In this document: positions 1-8,331 of the stretch, in pieces
How the letters are laid out: every line of letters begins with the position of its first letter
Numbering within the stretch: position 1 is the stretch's first letter
Assembly (NCBI GenBank): GCA_022510805.1
Contig: JAFLSS010000001.1
Coordinates: 59,143 to 104,290 of the forward strand
Source: Akkermansiaceae bacterium
Lineage (GTDB): Bacteria > Verrucomicrobiota > Verrucomicrobiia > Verrucomicrobiales > Akkermansiaceae
Length of the DNA stretch: 45,148 nucleotides
Direction: 5' to 3'
Program-made: the position numbers and the translations under genes
Notes under the pieces: generated by a model
Databases searched by the model: none
What the model saw: only the letters and a program-made list of their open reading frames with translations
Told to the model about the DNA's origin: nothing

Positions 1-1555
1 CCTGCTTGTCCTTGTTGTTCTGATCCTTGGAGGAGTCCTTGTCGTCCTGCTTGTCTTGCTGCTGCTGTTGTTGTTGCTGCTGCTGCTCTTGCTTCATGCG
101 CTCTATTTCATCTTCGAGCACGCGGATGAGCTGTTCAATTTTGTGGATGTTCGTTTGTGCCGCAGAGAGGGAGGGATTGGCTGCGAGGGCATCGCGATAG
201 TAGGTGAGGTCTTTTCGGAGTTCATCGACAATGCCTTGCAGCGCATCAATGCCGGGAGGCGTGGCGGCAGCCTCCGCCGGCGCCACACTATCGGCGGCGG
301 GGGAGGACTCGCCATAGAGGCTGCGGAGTTTGTCGAAAGTAGCTCGGGCGGCTCGGTTGCCGAGGGCCAGGTGGGCCGCGGCTTGTAGCTCAGAATCTTG
401 GGAGAGGAGCGCTTGGGAGAGCTGCTCCAGGTGCTCAGAATCTCGGCCGGCTTGCCGGGCTTCGAGGGCGCGGGCATAGGCCTGCGCGGCGGAGGCTTCA
501 GCAGCCTGTGCCGCCGGGGTGAGCACCAGCAGGAGCAGCAGGAGAGCGGCGGCTTTGCGGCGGGGGCGGCGCCACTCTGTGCTCAGCAGGATGGCGGCCA
601 AAAGGGCGAGCAGCGATGGCACGGCAAACCAGACAAAGAGGTCCTGCGGGGTGCTGCCGGCGGCGTAGCTTTCTTCATGGCGCTCCAGCTTGTCAGCCGC
701 ATCGCGCGCAAAGGCCGCGAGGTCGGTGCCGGAGTTCATGAGAATGAAGTCACCGCCGGTCGCTTCTGAAAATTGGCGGAGGCTCTGAACATCGAGCTTG
801 CTGACGACATGGCTCCCGGAGGCGTTCTGCCACAGGCCGTTTTCTCCGTCGGGGTCAGGGATGGTGTCACCGGTGGTGGTGCCGATGCCGACGGTGATGA
901 CGAGCAGGTGTTTTTTGCGCGCTTCTTCTGCGATGCTGGAGGAGGAGCCCACGGTGTCTTCACCATCGCTCAAGATGATCAGGGCATTGGCGCCCTCGGG
1001 GGCGCTGCGGGCGAAGCTCTGCATGGCTGTGCGGAGCAGCAGGCCGAAATTGGTGCCGCCGTAGCCGGCCCAGTCGCGGTTCACTTGCTCGAGCGCATCG
1101 CGCAGGGCGGTGTGGTCATAAGTGAGGGGCACCACAACATCTGCCTCACCGGAGAAGACAATGAGGCCGATCTTGTCACCCGGGAGCGCCTCGATGAGCT
1201 CGTAGGCGGCGGCGCGTGCTTCCTCGAGCCGGGAGGGCTTCACATCCTTCGTTTCCATGGAGCGTGAGATATCCAGCGCGATGAGCAGATTGCGGCCGGA
1301 GGAAGAGGCCTCGCTCTGGGTGTAGCCGTTGATGGGGCGCGCGGCGGCGCAGATGAGGCCGGCCAGGGCGAGCAGCGCCAGCACGGGCGGCAGCACCAGC
1401 TGCCACTGCGGGCGGCGGTGCACCAGCTCCGGGTGCTCTGCTGAGACCAGCAGCCGCCAGGCGGACCCGGTGCGGCGGTGGAGTATCAGCAGGGCGCCTG
1501 CCAGCAGAAGCGGCACAGCCAAACCAAGCAGAACGTAGGGGTGGAGAAAACTCAT
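1..1555 (-). CDS. BatB-like VWA membrane protein fused to a BatC-like TPR tail (3' end outside window)
   Basis: The frame is open from the ATG at 1555 to the left edge, giving 518 residues with no stop, so the C-terminus is missing. Two N-terminal membrane segments (about 5-25 and 52-72) precede a von Willebrand A domain with an intact MIDAS motif, DISRS at about 95-99. A third membrane segment lies near 305-323. It is followed by a second hydrophobic stretch ending in an AQA-like site that resembles a signal peptide, then an Ala/Leu-rich TPR-like region, a helical region and a run of about ten glutamines (plus-strand 56-87). The order is that of BatB followed by BatC in one chain. It starts 24 nt after batA and is the last gene visible in the MoxR/Bat operon. 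Such proteins are thought to act in envelope stress or chaperone-like roles; the precise function is unknown. Confidence 0.8.
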   Translation of the reverse strand, partial: MSFLHPYVLLGLAVPLLLAGALLILHRRTGSAWRLLVSAEHPELVHRRPQWQLVLPPVLALLALAGLICAAARPINGYTQSEASSSGRNLLIALDISRSMETKDVKPSRLEEARAAAYELIEALPGDKIGLIVFSGEADVVVPLTYDHTALRDALEQVNRDWAGYGGTNFGLLLRTAMQSFARSAPEGANALIILSDGEDTVGSSSSIAEEARKKHLLVITVGIGTTTGDTIPDPDGENGLWQNASGSHVVSKLDVQSLRQFSEATGGDFILMNSGTDLAAFARDAADKLERHEESYAAGSTPQDLFVWFAVPSLLALLAAILLSTEWRRPRRKAAALLLLLLVLTPAAQAAEASAAQAYARALEARQAGRDSEHLEQLSQALLSQDSELQAAAHLALGNRAARATFDKLRSLYGESSPAADSVAPAEAAATPPGIDALQGIVDELRKDLTYYRDALAANPSLSAAQTNIHKIEQLIRVLEDEIERMKQEQQQQQQQQQQDKQDDKDSSKDQNNKDKQ

Positions 1556-1579
1556 GGGTGCGTGATGAAGGAGCGGAAT

Positions 1580-2671
1580 TTAAGGCGCCGGGCGGGGGAG
1601 CAGGAAGCTCAGGCCGGTGCCTGCCAGCAGCAGGAGCAGTGCCAGCGTCAGGGGGTAGAGGAACAGGGGCTCGTGGTGCACGAGGCGGCGGCGGGTGGCA
1701 TCAGTCTTCTCCATGCGGTCAATGGAGGCAAAGGCCTGCTGGAGCTGGGCGCCGCTGTCGGCTCGGAAGAAGCGCCCGCCGGTGAGTTTGGCGATTTCGC
1801 GGAGGGTCTTTTCATCGAAGGTGTCCACATCGGCCGTGTAGCGGGAGATGCGTTCATCTCGGCCGATGGCGATGGGGAAAATCTTGATGCCGAGCTGGGC
1901 GGCTTGCTTGGCGGCGTCGGTGGGGGAGAGGCTGCCCATGTTGTTCACGCCGTCGGTGACGAGGATGATGACCTTGGATTTTGTTTCCTTGCGCTCGTGG
2001 AGTCGCGTGGCGGCGGCGGCGATGGCGGTGCCGATGGCGGTGCCGTCTTCGGAGATGTAGCCGGCATGCGCCTCGCGGCCGAAGCTGGCGCCCTCTGCCA
2101 GGTAGAATTGGTCGATGATGTAGCTGACGATGGAGTGGTCGAGCGTGAGCGGGCTGCAGAGTTTGGCCTTGCCGGCGAAGGCCACGAGGCCGATGCGGTC
2201 ATTGGGGCGGCCGGCGATGAAAGCGTTGATGACGTGTTTGGCGGCGCGGAGGCGGTCAACCGTGGCGCGCACCGGGCGGCCGTTGTCATCTTGCCCGGCA
2301 AAAACCATGTCGCGGATGCTCATGGAGCCCGAGAGGTCGCAGGCGATCATGATGTCGATGCCGCTGACTTTTTGCTCTTCATACTCAGTGCGCCAGCAGG
2401 GCTGAGCCAGCGCGAGGATGAGAGCTGCCGCCGCCAGGGCGAGAAAGATGGGGCCGAGCCGGCCGGCGCGCTCGCGAGGGGGGCGCAGGGTGGCGCTCAG
2501 GAAGCGCAGCGTGGGGTGGTCGATGCCGGCGGCCGTGCCTGTTTTGCGGCGCAGCAACAGCAGGGGGAGTACCACCAGCAGGGCCCAGAGCCAAGCCGGA
2601 GCCGCCCACATGAGCTCACGGCTGGAGCTGGTGGCGGCGGCAAAACTCGGGGAGAGAAGGTGCGGGATCAT
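1580..2671 (-). CDS. batA: BatA-like VWA domain membrane protein
   Basis: A 363-residue protein of the aerotolerance-operon BatA type. Membrane segments lie near residues 23-41, 74-90 and 338-357, and the VWA domain lies between the last two. The MIDAS motif DLSGS begins at D112, and a conserved TDG lies further on, so metal-dependent ligand binding looks possible. The ATG overlaps the stop of the upstream DUF4381 gene in an ATGA (2668-2671), which supports this start over the internal Met21 and suggests translational coupling. It is the fourth gene of a MoxR / DUF58 / DUF4381 / BatA / BatB operon. The family is linked to MoxR ATPase chaperone systems of the envelope; the substrate cannot be read from sequence. 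Confidence 0.88.
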   Translation of the reverse strand: MIPHLLSPSFAAATSSSRELMWAAPAWLWALLVVLPLLLLRRKTGTAAGIDHPTLRFLSATLRPPRERAGRLGPIFLALAAAALILALAQPCWRTEYEEQKVSGIDIMIACDLSGSMSIRDMVFAGQDDNGRPVRATVDRLRAAKHVINAFIAGRPNDRIGLVAFAGKAKLCSPLTLDHSIVSYIIDQFYLAEGASFGREAHAGYISEDGTAIGTAIAAAATRLHERKETKSKVIILVTDGVNNMGSLSPTDAAKQAAQLGIKIFPIAIGRDERISRYTADVDTFDEKTLREIAKLTGGRFFRADSGAQLQQAFASIDRMEKTDATRRRLVHHEPLFLYPLTLALLLLLAGTGLSFLLPRPAP

Positions 2672-3234
2672 GGCTGTGGGGTGGTGGCGGCGGGGTGTTG
2701 CGCGGCAAGCTGCACCTCGTGGATGCGGCGCAGCAGCGCGGCGGCTTGCTCGATGATTTCGCGCGCCTGCGTGGGGTCATTGTCGCGCAAGTCGGCGTAT
2801 TTGAGATCTGCAAGCTTTTCGAGGAGGCGGCGCGTGTCATTGCGGCATTCCTCCGGCACGGTGGCCAGGGAGTCGAGGCGGCGGCTGAACTCCTCATGCG
2901 TTTCAAAAAGCGCCGGGTCTTGCACGCTCTGGCGGAGGAACTCCCGCACGATGAGTGAGACTTGCAGGCTGCATTCGCGCAGGGGCGGCAGGTGAGACTC
3001 GAGCTGCTGCAGGCCATCGAGCGCTTGGTGGAGGGGGGAGGGCGGTGGCGGCAGGGTGCGGCGCACGCGGCGTATCCACCAGAGGACGCCGATGAGGGCG
3101 AGGACGACAAGCGCGATCACGCCCCAGGCGATGAAGTCGAAGATGCTGCCTTGCGAAAACTCATCGGGCGAGACCTCGGCTTCCAGTTGGGGGATGGCTT
3201 GTATGACGTGGTGGGGTGGGGTGGGGTCAGGCAT
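2668..3234 (-). CDS. DUF4381 domain membrane protein of the MoxR/Bat operon
   Basis: 188 residues with one clear membrane segment at about 33-54 followed by a basic stretch (RRVRR), which places the C-terminal domain in the cytoplasm by the positive-inside rule. The soluble part is helical and charged and ends in a low-complexity tail. Position between DUF58 and BatA, size and single N-terminal anchor are typical of DUF4381 proteins. The start overlaps the preceding stop by one base (TAATG at 3232-3236) and the end overlaps batA by four bases, so the three genes are translationally coupled. The role is unknown; it may tether the DUF58/VWA partners to the membrane. Confidence 0.78.
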   Translation of the reverse strand: MPDPTPPHHVIQAIPQLEAEVSPDEFSQGSIFDFIAWGVIALVVLALIGVLWWIRRVRRTLPPPPSPLHQALDGLQQLESHLPPLRECSLQVSLIVREFLRQSVQDPALFETHEEFSRRLDSLATVPEECRNDTRRLLEKLADLKYADLRDNDPTQAREIIEQAAALLRRIHEVQLAAQHPAATTPQP

Positions 3235-4124
3235 TAGCGGATGATGAATCTGCTGCGGCGCTGGAAGAGTCTGCGCAGCGAGGGCATGAAGTCCTGGTTA
3301 GTAAGAAGTTGGATTCCGTCGATCCCCTGGTGCGTGAGCAGGGAGTTCCACTCGTTGAAGTGGCCCTGCAGCGCTTGCGCGTGAGCATTGCGCAGGGCGG
3401 GGTCTGCGAGATTCACGCGCAGCTGGGCGCCGGTCTCAGGGTCTTGCGCGTAGATGCGTCCGGCCTGGGGAAGGCGGAGCTCGGTGGGGTCATTGACCCG
3501 CACGGGGATGAGCTCGTGGCGGAAATTGAGCTTGCCGATGGCTTGCTTATCAGGCGCAAAGAGGTAATCGCTGATCAGGAAGAGCAGGGTGCGCTTGCGC
3601 TGGGTGCGCAGTACCTCATCTACCACGGCGGAGACGGGTATATCTTCCCCGCCGCGCGGGGCGCTGAGGATTTCGCGCACGATGCGCAGGCACTGCTGCA
3701 CTCCCTTGACGGGCGGCAAGTAGAAATGCGGCCGGCCGCCAAAGAGGAGCAGCCCCACTTTGTCACCATTGAGCGCGGCGCTGTAGGCGAGCACGGCCGC
3801 GATCCGCGCGGCATACTCCAGCTTGGTGTCCGGGGAGTTTGCCCCGGCGTAGTGCATGGAGCCGCTGGCATCTACCGCCAGCAGGAGCACTTGCTCGCGC
3901 TCCTCGCGGAATTTGCGCACATAGGGCGTGCCGGTGCGCGCCGTGACTTTCCAGTCGATAATGCGCGGCTCATCGCCGGGGGTGTATTCGCGGAAATCAT
4001 CAAAATCTAAGCCCTGGCCGCGAAAGCCGGAGCGGTACTGCCCGACAAAGGTGGCTGTGGAGAGGCGGCGCGCCTGCATTTCGATGCGGCGCACGTGTTG
4101 CATGATTTCCTGCGTTTGATCCAT
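3234..4124 (-). CDS. DUF58 domain protein (VWA-like)
   Basis: 296 residues without membrane segments. The DUF58 signature is plain at residues 41-63: FDDFREYTPGDEPR, then IDWKVTAR. A VWA-like core follows, with the MIDAS-like motif DASGSM at D85. In many bacteria this protein is encoded directly after a MoxR AAA+ ATPase and before DUF4381/Bat genes, exactly the order here (21 nt after moxR). The function is not established; by family it is a presumed partner of the MoxR chaperone in assembling or activating VWA proteins at the envelope. The reading frame and length are normal. Confidence 0.88.
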   Translation of the reverse strand: MDQTQEIMQHVRRIEMQARRLSTATFVGQYRSGFRGQGLDFDDFREYTPGDEPRIIDWKVTARTGTPYVRKFREEREQVLLLAVDASGSMHYAGANSPDTKLEYAARIAAVLAYSAALNGDKVGLLLFGGRPHFYLPPVKGVQQCLRIVREILSAPRGGEDIPVSAVVDEVLRTQRKRTLLFLISDYLFAPDKQAIGKLNFRHELIPVRVNDPTELRLPQAGRIYAQDPETGAQLRVNLADPALRNAHAQALQGHFNEWNSLLTHQGIDGIQLLTNQDFMPSLRRLFQRRSRFIIR

Positions 4125-4145
4125 GGCGGCGGGTGAGGGCGGGGA

Positions 4146-5129
4146 TTACGGCACGGGGACTTTGGAGAGGATGCGGTCGATAACGTCATCGGCGCTGAGA
4201 TTGGCGGCCTCTGCCTCATAGGAGAGCAGGATGCGGTGGCGCAGGATGTCATGCGCCAAGTCCTTGATGTCCTGCGGGGTCACGTAGCCGCGCAGGCGGG
4301 TGAATGCCAGCGCCTTGGCCGCGAGGGCGATGTTGATCGTGGCGCGGGGAGAAGCGCCGGCGCGCACCATGCCCGCCAGTGAGAAGTCCACCTTTTCCGG
4401 GGCGCGCGTGGTGCGCACGATGTCCACGATGTAGCGCTGCACCGAATCGTCGAGGTACACCTTGTTCATCAGCGCGCGCGCGGCGTCGATCTCTTGCACA
4501 CTCACCACCGGCTGCGTGGTGGGAGTTGCTTCTGTGCTGCCCATCCGCACCAGCACCTGCATCTCTTCATCGTGGCTGGGGTAGTCGACAATCACCTTGA
4601 AGAGGAAGCGGTCCAGCTGCGCTTCGGGCAGGGGGTAGGTACCCTCTTGCTCAATGGGGTTTTGCGTGGCCAGCACAAGGAAGGGATTGGGGAGGGGGTG
4701 GCTGGTTTCGCCGAGGGTGACTTGGCGCTCTTGCATGGCCTCCAGCAGCGCGCTCTGCACCTTGGCCGGAGCGCGGTTGATCTCATCTGCCAAGATCAGG
4801 TTGGCAAACACAGGGCCTTTTTTGGCGGAGAATTGCCGCTCCTCGGGGTTGTACACCATGGTGCCCAGCAGGTCTGCCGGCAGCAGATCCGGCGTGAACT
4901 GAATGCGCGAGAAAGCGGCGTGCATGGTGCCTGCCAGCGCCTTGACCGAGAGGGTCTTGGCGAGTCCCGGCACACCCTCGAGCAGCACGTGCCCTTTGCA
5001 AAGAAGACTCAGGATCAGCCGGTTGATGAGTTTTTGCTGCCCCACCACCACCTTCCGCATCTCCTCCTGCACCGCTCTGATCCAGGCGGATTTCTGCGCG
5101 ATTTCTTCGGTTAAGTCTTGTGTGTTCAT
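4146..5129 (-). CDS. MoxR family AAA+ ATPase
   Basis: 327 residues, the usual size. The Walker A motif GVPGLAKT is at 52-59, Walker B with ADEINR is near 114-119, and a sensor-like NPIEQEGTYPLPEAQLDRF stretch follows, all diagnostic of the MoxR subfamily. It should be a cytoplasmic hexameric ATPase that remodels or inserts cofactor into VWA-domain clients, and the next four genes encode VWA or VWA-linked proteins. It is first in the operon. A promoter (5139-5166) ends nine nt before the ATG, so little or no leader is expected. It is divergent from the ppx-like gene, with 150 bp between the starts. Confidence 0.93.
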   Translation of the reverse strand: MNTQDLTEEIAQKSAWIRAVQEEMRKVVVGQQKLINRLILSLLCKGHVLLEGVPGLAKTLSVKALAGTMHAAFSRIQFTPDLLPADLLGTMVYNPEERQFSAKKGPVFANLILADEINRAPAKVQSALLEAMQERQVTLGETSHPLPNPFLVLATQNPIEQEGTYPLPEAQLDRFLFKVIVDYPSHDEEMQVLVRMGSTEATPTTQPVVSVQEIDAARALMNKVYLDDSVQRYIVDIVRTTRAPEKVDFSLAGMVRAGASPRATINIALAAKALAFTRLRGYVTPQDIKDLAHDILRHRILLSYEAEAANLSADDVIDRILSKVPVP

Positions 5130-5138
5130 TTCTGCATA

Positions 5139-5166
5139 AGAATAGCACGTTGGTGCGCCATTTCAA
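5139..5166 (-). promoter_or_regulatory. promoter of the MoxR/Bat operon
   Basis: On the minus strand, TTGAAA (5161-5166) and TATTCT (5139-5144) are 16 bp apart, and the -10 box is 9 nt from the ATG of moxR. Transcription should begin within about 2 nt of the start codon. Confidence 0.6.
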
Positions 5167-5242
5167 GTCGCATCTTGTGCTCTGACACACATTGCGCTCA
5201 TCTTCTTCAATAGCGGGTGGAAAGTGGAGCGGGAAAATTGGC

Positions 5243-5271
5243 TTGATTTAGCGCCTGCGGCGGTGTAGGAT
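5243..5271 (+). promoter_or_regulatory. promoter of the ppx-like gene
   Basis: TTGATT (5243-5248) and TAGGAT (5266-5271) are separated by 17 bp, with 8 nt to the ATG at 5280. The expected transcript has almost no leader. Confidence 0.55.
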
Positions 5272-5279
5272 GCGAGAAA

Positions 5280-6845
5280 ATGGGTGCTATGGATGATACT
5301 TTGGTAAGCAAGCTGCCGCAGGCCGCCGGGTCGTGCGTGCAGGCGGTCATATTTATCGGCGCCAATGCGGTGTCCATGATGGTGGCGGAAGCGGGGGAGA
5401 GCGGGCTGCGCGTGCTGGATGTGCTCAGCCAGCCCATCGAGCTGGGGAAGGATGTCTTTGCCGGGGGTGTGCTGCGGCGTGAGACGATGGACCGCTGCGT
5501 GAGCATCATCTCCGGCTATAAGAACCTGCTGCCGGAGTATGGGGAGGAGGTGAGTGTGCGGCTTTTGGCGAGCAATGTGCTGGTGCGCCTGCGCTACATG
5601 GATACTGTGGTGAACCGCCTGCTCAACTCCTGTGGGCTACAGATGGAGGTGATGGATAATGGTGAGATGACGCGCCTGCTCTACCTCAATATGAAAGAGT
5701 TGCTTCAGCAGCAGCCGGAGCTGAGCGGCAAGCGGGTGCTGGTGCTGCATGTGGGGCCGGGCAATACGCGCCTGCTGCTCTTTGACAAGGGGCGCATCAC
5801 CTACTACGCGAGCTACCGCATGGGCGCCTGCCGCACGGGGGTGTCCATCGGGGATGCCTCATTCGGCGGGCCGGAGCATGAGTGTGCGCTCATCCGCGAG
5901 CATATCCGCGGTGTGGTGGAGCAGCTGCGCCACGATGCGGAGGAGGCTTTGCCCGATGCCCCGGATGCGATGGTGGTGTTCGGCCCGGATTTCCGGCGCA
6001 TCCATGCCGAGGCGCTCGAGCGGCGCGATGTCGGCACGGCTGACCTCAGCGAGCTGGTGCACGAGATTGCGGCTCTGTCCCCGGCGCAGCGCATGGAGCG
6101 CTATGGCGAGGACTACGCAGGGGTGGGTTCACTGCTGCCATCTGTCATCACCTTTCTTGCTGTGGCGCAGGAGTTTGCGCCGCAGAGTCTGCTTTTCCCG
6201 CGCGAGGCGTTCAGCGGCGCCTTCCTGCGCAACCTGCTTCCCGCGCACAAGGATGATTTTGCGCTGGAGCAGGAGGTCATCCACTTCTCGCTTCTCTTGG
6301 CCAATCGCTACCGCGTGGACCGCGCGCACGCGCAGCAGGTGCGCAAGCTGGCGATCTCTCTCTTTGACCAGCTCAAAGAGCTTCATGGTTTGCAGCGGCA
6401 TGACCGCTTGCTGCTCAAGGTGGCGGCTATCTTGCACGAGGTGGGTACTTTCATCAGCCCGCGCGCGCACCACCGGCACGGGCAGTATATCATCCTCAAT
6501 TCTGAGATTTTCGGCCTCTCGCGCAAGGATGTCGAGATCATCGGCATGCTGGCGCGTTATCACCGCCACGGCGCGCCGACTACGGATGACCACTCCTATG
6601 CAGAGCTGGAGCAGCCGGACCGCCTCCGCGTGCAGAAGCTGGCGGCTCTGCTGCGCGTGGCAGATGCCATGGAGCGGGCGCACTCTCACCGCATCGCGCA
6701 CTTCACCGTGCGCTTCAACAACCGCCGCCTCGAGCTCCTTGTCAGCGGGGTGCATGACCTCACGATCGAAAACCTGGCGCTGCGCTCCAAGGCTGATTTG
6801 TTCACCAGCATTTTCGGCTATGATGTACAGGTCGTGCAAGCCTGA
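5280..6845 (+). CDS. Ppx/GppA-family protein with HD domain; degenerate ASKHA site
   Basis: 521 residues: two ASKHA-fold lobes (about 20-320) and a C-terminal HD-like domain (about 330-520), the layout of exopolyphosphatase / pppGpp phosphatase. The HD region keeps the family pattern, including LHEVG followed by HRHGQYII. The N-terminal phosphate loop, normally DLGSNS, reads FIGANA here (25-30). The second loop, normally DIGGGSTE, reads HVGPGNTR (157-164). The Glu of the SGEEEARL-like motif may remain as E129. Loss of both loop acids and the serines suggests a catalytically weak or regulatory paralogue. The ATG at 5280 is supported by the promoter just upstream; Met4 is an alternative. It is not in an operon with ppk. 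Confidence 0.82.
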   Translation: MGAMDDTLVSKLPQAAGSCVQAVIFIGANAVSMMVAEAGESGLRVLDVLSQPIELGKDVFAGGVLRRETMDRCVSIISGYKNLLPEYGEEVSVRLLASNVLVRLRYMDTVVNRLLNSCGLQMEVMDNGEMTRLLYLNMKELLQQQPELSGKRVLVLHVGPGNTRLLLFDKGRITYYASYRMGACRTGVSIGDASFGGPEHECALIREHIRGVVEQLRHDAEEALPDAPDAMVVFGPDFRRIHAEALERRDVGTADLSELVHEIAALSPAQRMERYGEDYAGVGSLLPSVITFLAVAQEFAPQSLLFPREAFSGAFLRNLLPAHKDDFALEQEVIHFSLLLANRYRVDRAHAQQVRKLAISLFDQLKELHGLQRHDRLLLKVAAILHEVGTFISPRAHHRHGQYIILNSEIFGLSRKDVEIIGMLARYHRHGAPTTDDHSYAELEQPDRLRVQKLAALLRVADAMERAHSHRIAHFTVRFNNRRLELLVSGVHDLTIENLALRSKADLFTSIFGYDVQVVQA

Positions 6846-6884
6846 TGTGGCGGTGGAGGGGTGATAGCGGGAGGCCGCAGTTGC

Positions 6885-6890
6885 TATAAT
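6885..6890 (+). promoter_or_regulatory. consensus -10 box upstream of a candidate RNA
   Basis: A perfect TATAAT at 6885-6890 in the 219-bp gap after the ppx-like gene. No good -35 hexamer is seen at 16-18 bp, so the call rests on the -10 alone. Transcription would start near 6897. Confidence 0.4.
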
Positions 6891-6896
6891 GCTCCA

Positions 6897-7037
6897 ATCC
6901 GCCGGGCTCAGGCTGTGCCTGCGCTCCGCAGAGGCGTGCAGGCCGGGGAAACCTATGCCGGGATATGAAAATTTTTCAACAAAGTTGCCACCGAAAGCAT
7001 CTAACGGAACGAAAACCTGCTTCGGCGGAGTTTTTTT
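6897..7037 (+). ncRNA. candidate structured RNA or attenuator leader
   Basis: The gap between the ppx-like gene and the secreted protein gene has features of a self-contained RNA. TATAAT precedes it. A 7-bp stem can close the whole element: UCCGCCG near 6898-6904 pairs with CGGCGGA at 7023-7029. An internal 8-bp stem GCCUGCGC/GUGCAGGC has one G-U pair, and CAAC-AAA-GUUG forms a small hairpin. Seven T residues (7031-7037) follow the closing stem, as in an intrinsic terminator. It matches no riboswitch, 6S, SRP or tmRNA consensus I can recall. It could be a free sRNA or a leader controlling the gene at 7065, which has no clear promoter of its own. Confidence 0.4.
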
Positions 7038-7064
7038 CTCGCGACTCAATACCCGCATAACCAT

Positions 7065-8312
7065 ATGAAAGAAAAGACGATGAATACGAGACTGACACAT
7101 CTCGGAATGGCGGCTCTGGTGGGTGCCGCAGTGTGGGCGGCCCTTGCTCCGGCTCAGGAGGCTGCCGCAGATCAGGCGGCGGAGCAAAAGGCGATGCTGG
7201 ATCGCATGGCGGCGCGTGTGCCGGGGCTGTTTCAAACGATGCTCACGGATATGGTGACCAGCCTTCGCGAGGTGCATGATAAGGAGAGTGCAGATCAAGC
7301 CGCGTTGCTCGTCATGGTGAATTTGCATGCGATAATGGGTATAGCTGAGTACCTGGGTGCCATGGGGGTGGATACAGAGGGCTGTGTGACGCCGGAGGTG
7401 ATGAAGCTGTTGGAGGAGACGAATCAGCAGGAGAGCCGCTTCCAGCGGGAAGCGTACTACGGCTCAGCGCTGATGGCGTGTGCCTGGGATCATGGGCGCT
7501 CGGAGGTGCTGCCGGAGCCGACTCCTGCGGAGAAAGAAGCGGCGGGCAAGCTGCTTGATGAGATGGATGCCCGCAAGGTGGAAGATATCTTGGCTTCGGT
7601 GAAGGATGTGGAAACGGCTGATGCTGCCGCTCGCGCTATCATAGAAAAATTGGCGTATGCCGTGCTGGTGGTGAAGGCTGGCTTTGCGCCGAAGGAGCGG
7701 CAGTATGTGCAGCTGAGCGAGAAGGAGCTGGAGCTGCTGGACAAGCTCACGGCGGTGCATTTTTACGACTCTCCGCTGCTGGTGATCGCCGCGTGCGAGA
7801 TCATCAAATCATCCGAACTGCACCGGAGCCAAGCCACCCCGCAGGCTCAGGGACAGCAGGTGAATGATATCATGCGGTGCCGACAGCGGGACTTGGACGA
7901 ATTTCTCTCCTGCGTGCAACAGGCGGAGAAGGTGCGCCTGTACGCAGACCATATGAATATGGCGAATGGCGAGGTGCGTGAGAAAGAGTGGGAGCTGCCT
8001 GCCGAGGAGTGGCAGGCGTTGAAGGGTATCCTCAGCCGCACGAAGCTCATCCCCGTGAGCAAAATCGAAATCCCGGAGCATATACAGCTTGTGAATGGAG
8101 ATTTTATTGAGTTTCGGTTCCTAAATGCGAAGGGTGAGCAGGTGAAATCGCACAGCGTTTATGCATGGGAGAGCGAGTCACGAGTGAAGAGCCGCCCGGC
8201 GGACTACGTCGAGAAGCGCGATGACAATATCTGGTTCTTGTCGGATGAGGATTACGCAACCCTGCATCAGATTCCCACTGTGAGGGCCGCCAAGGAATGG
8301 CAGGACTCTTGA
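7065..8312 (+). CDS. secreted protein of unknown function
   Basis: 415 residues with a Sec-type signal peptide: basic start, hydrophobic core around residues 13-28, then an APAQEAAADQ cleavage region. The mature part is helical, Glu/Ala-rich and without a family I recognise. The last ~60 residues are less charged and contain several aromatic positions. An in-frame ATG at 7080 (Met6) would give a more typical signal peptide and is an equally good start. It is followed after 19 nt by a membrane protein gene, so the two are probably co-transcribed. The nearest upstream promoter-like element is that of the candidate RNA at 6885. No enzyme motif is visible. Confidence 0.75.
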   Translation: MKEKTMNTRLTHLGMAALVGAAVWAALAPAQEAAADQAAEQKAMLDRMAARVPGLFQTMLTDMVTSLREVHDKESADQAALLVMVNLHAIMGIAEYLGAMGVDTEGCVTPEVMKLLEETNQQESRFQREAYYGSALMACAWDHGRSEVLPEPTPAEKEAAGKLLDEMDARKVEDILASVKDVETADAAARAIIEKLAYAVLVVKAGFAPKERQYVQLSEKELELLDKLTAVHFYDSPLLVIAACEIIKSSELHRSQATPQAQGQQVNDIMRCRQRDLDEFLSCVQQAEKVRLYADHMNMANGEVREKEWELPAEEWQALKGILSRTKLIPVSKIEIPEHIQLVNGDFIEFRFLNAKGEQVKSHSVYAWESESRVKSRPADYVEKRDDNIWFLSDEDYATLHQIPTVRAAKEWQDS

Positions 8313-8331
8313 GCGCTTATATATGTAGAGT

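Noticed and set aside
56-87. Triplet-repeat microsatellite as an independent element
   Set aside because: It encodes an in-frame glutamine run at the end of the BatB/BatC protein and is interrupted by synonymous codons.
1478-2995. A 505-codon plus-strand frame over the Bat genes
   Set aside because: Antisense to BatA, whose VWA motif and 4-bp overlaps are clear.
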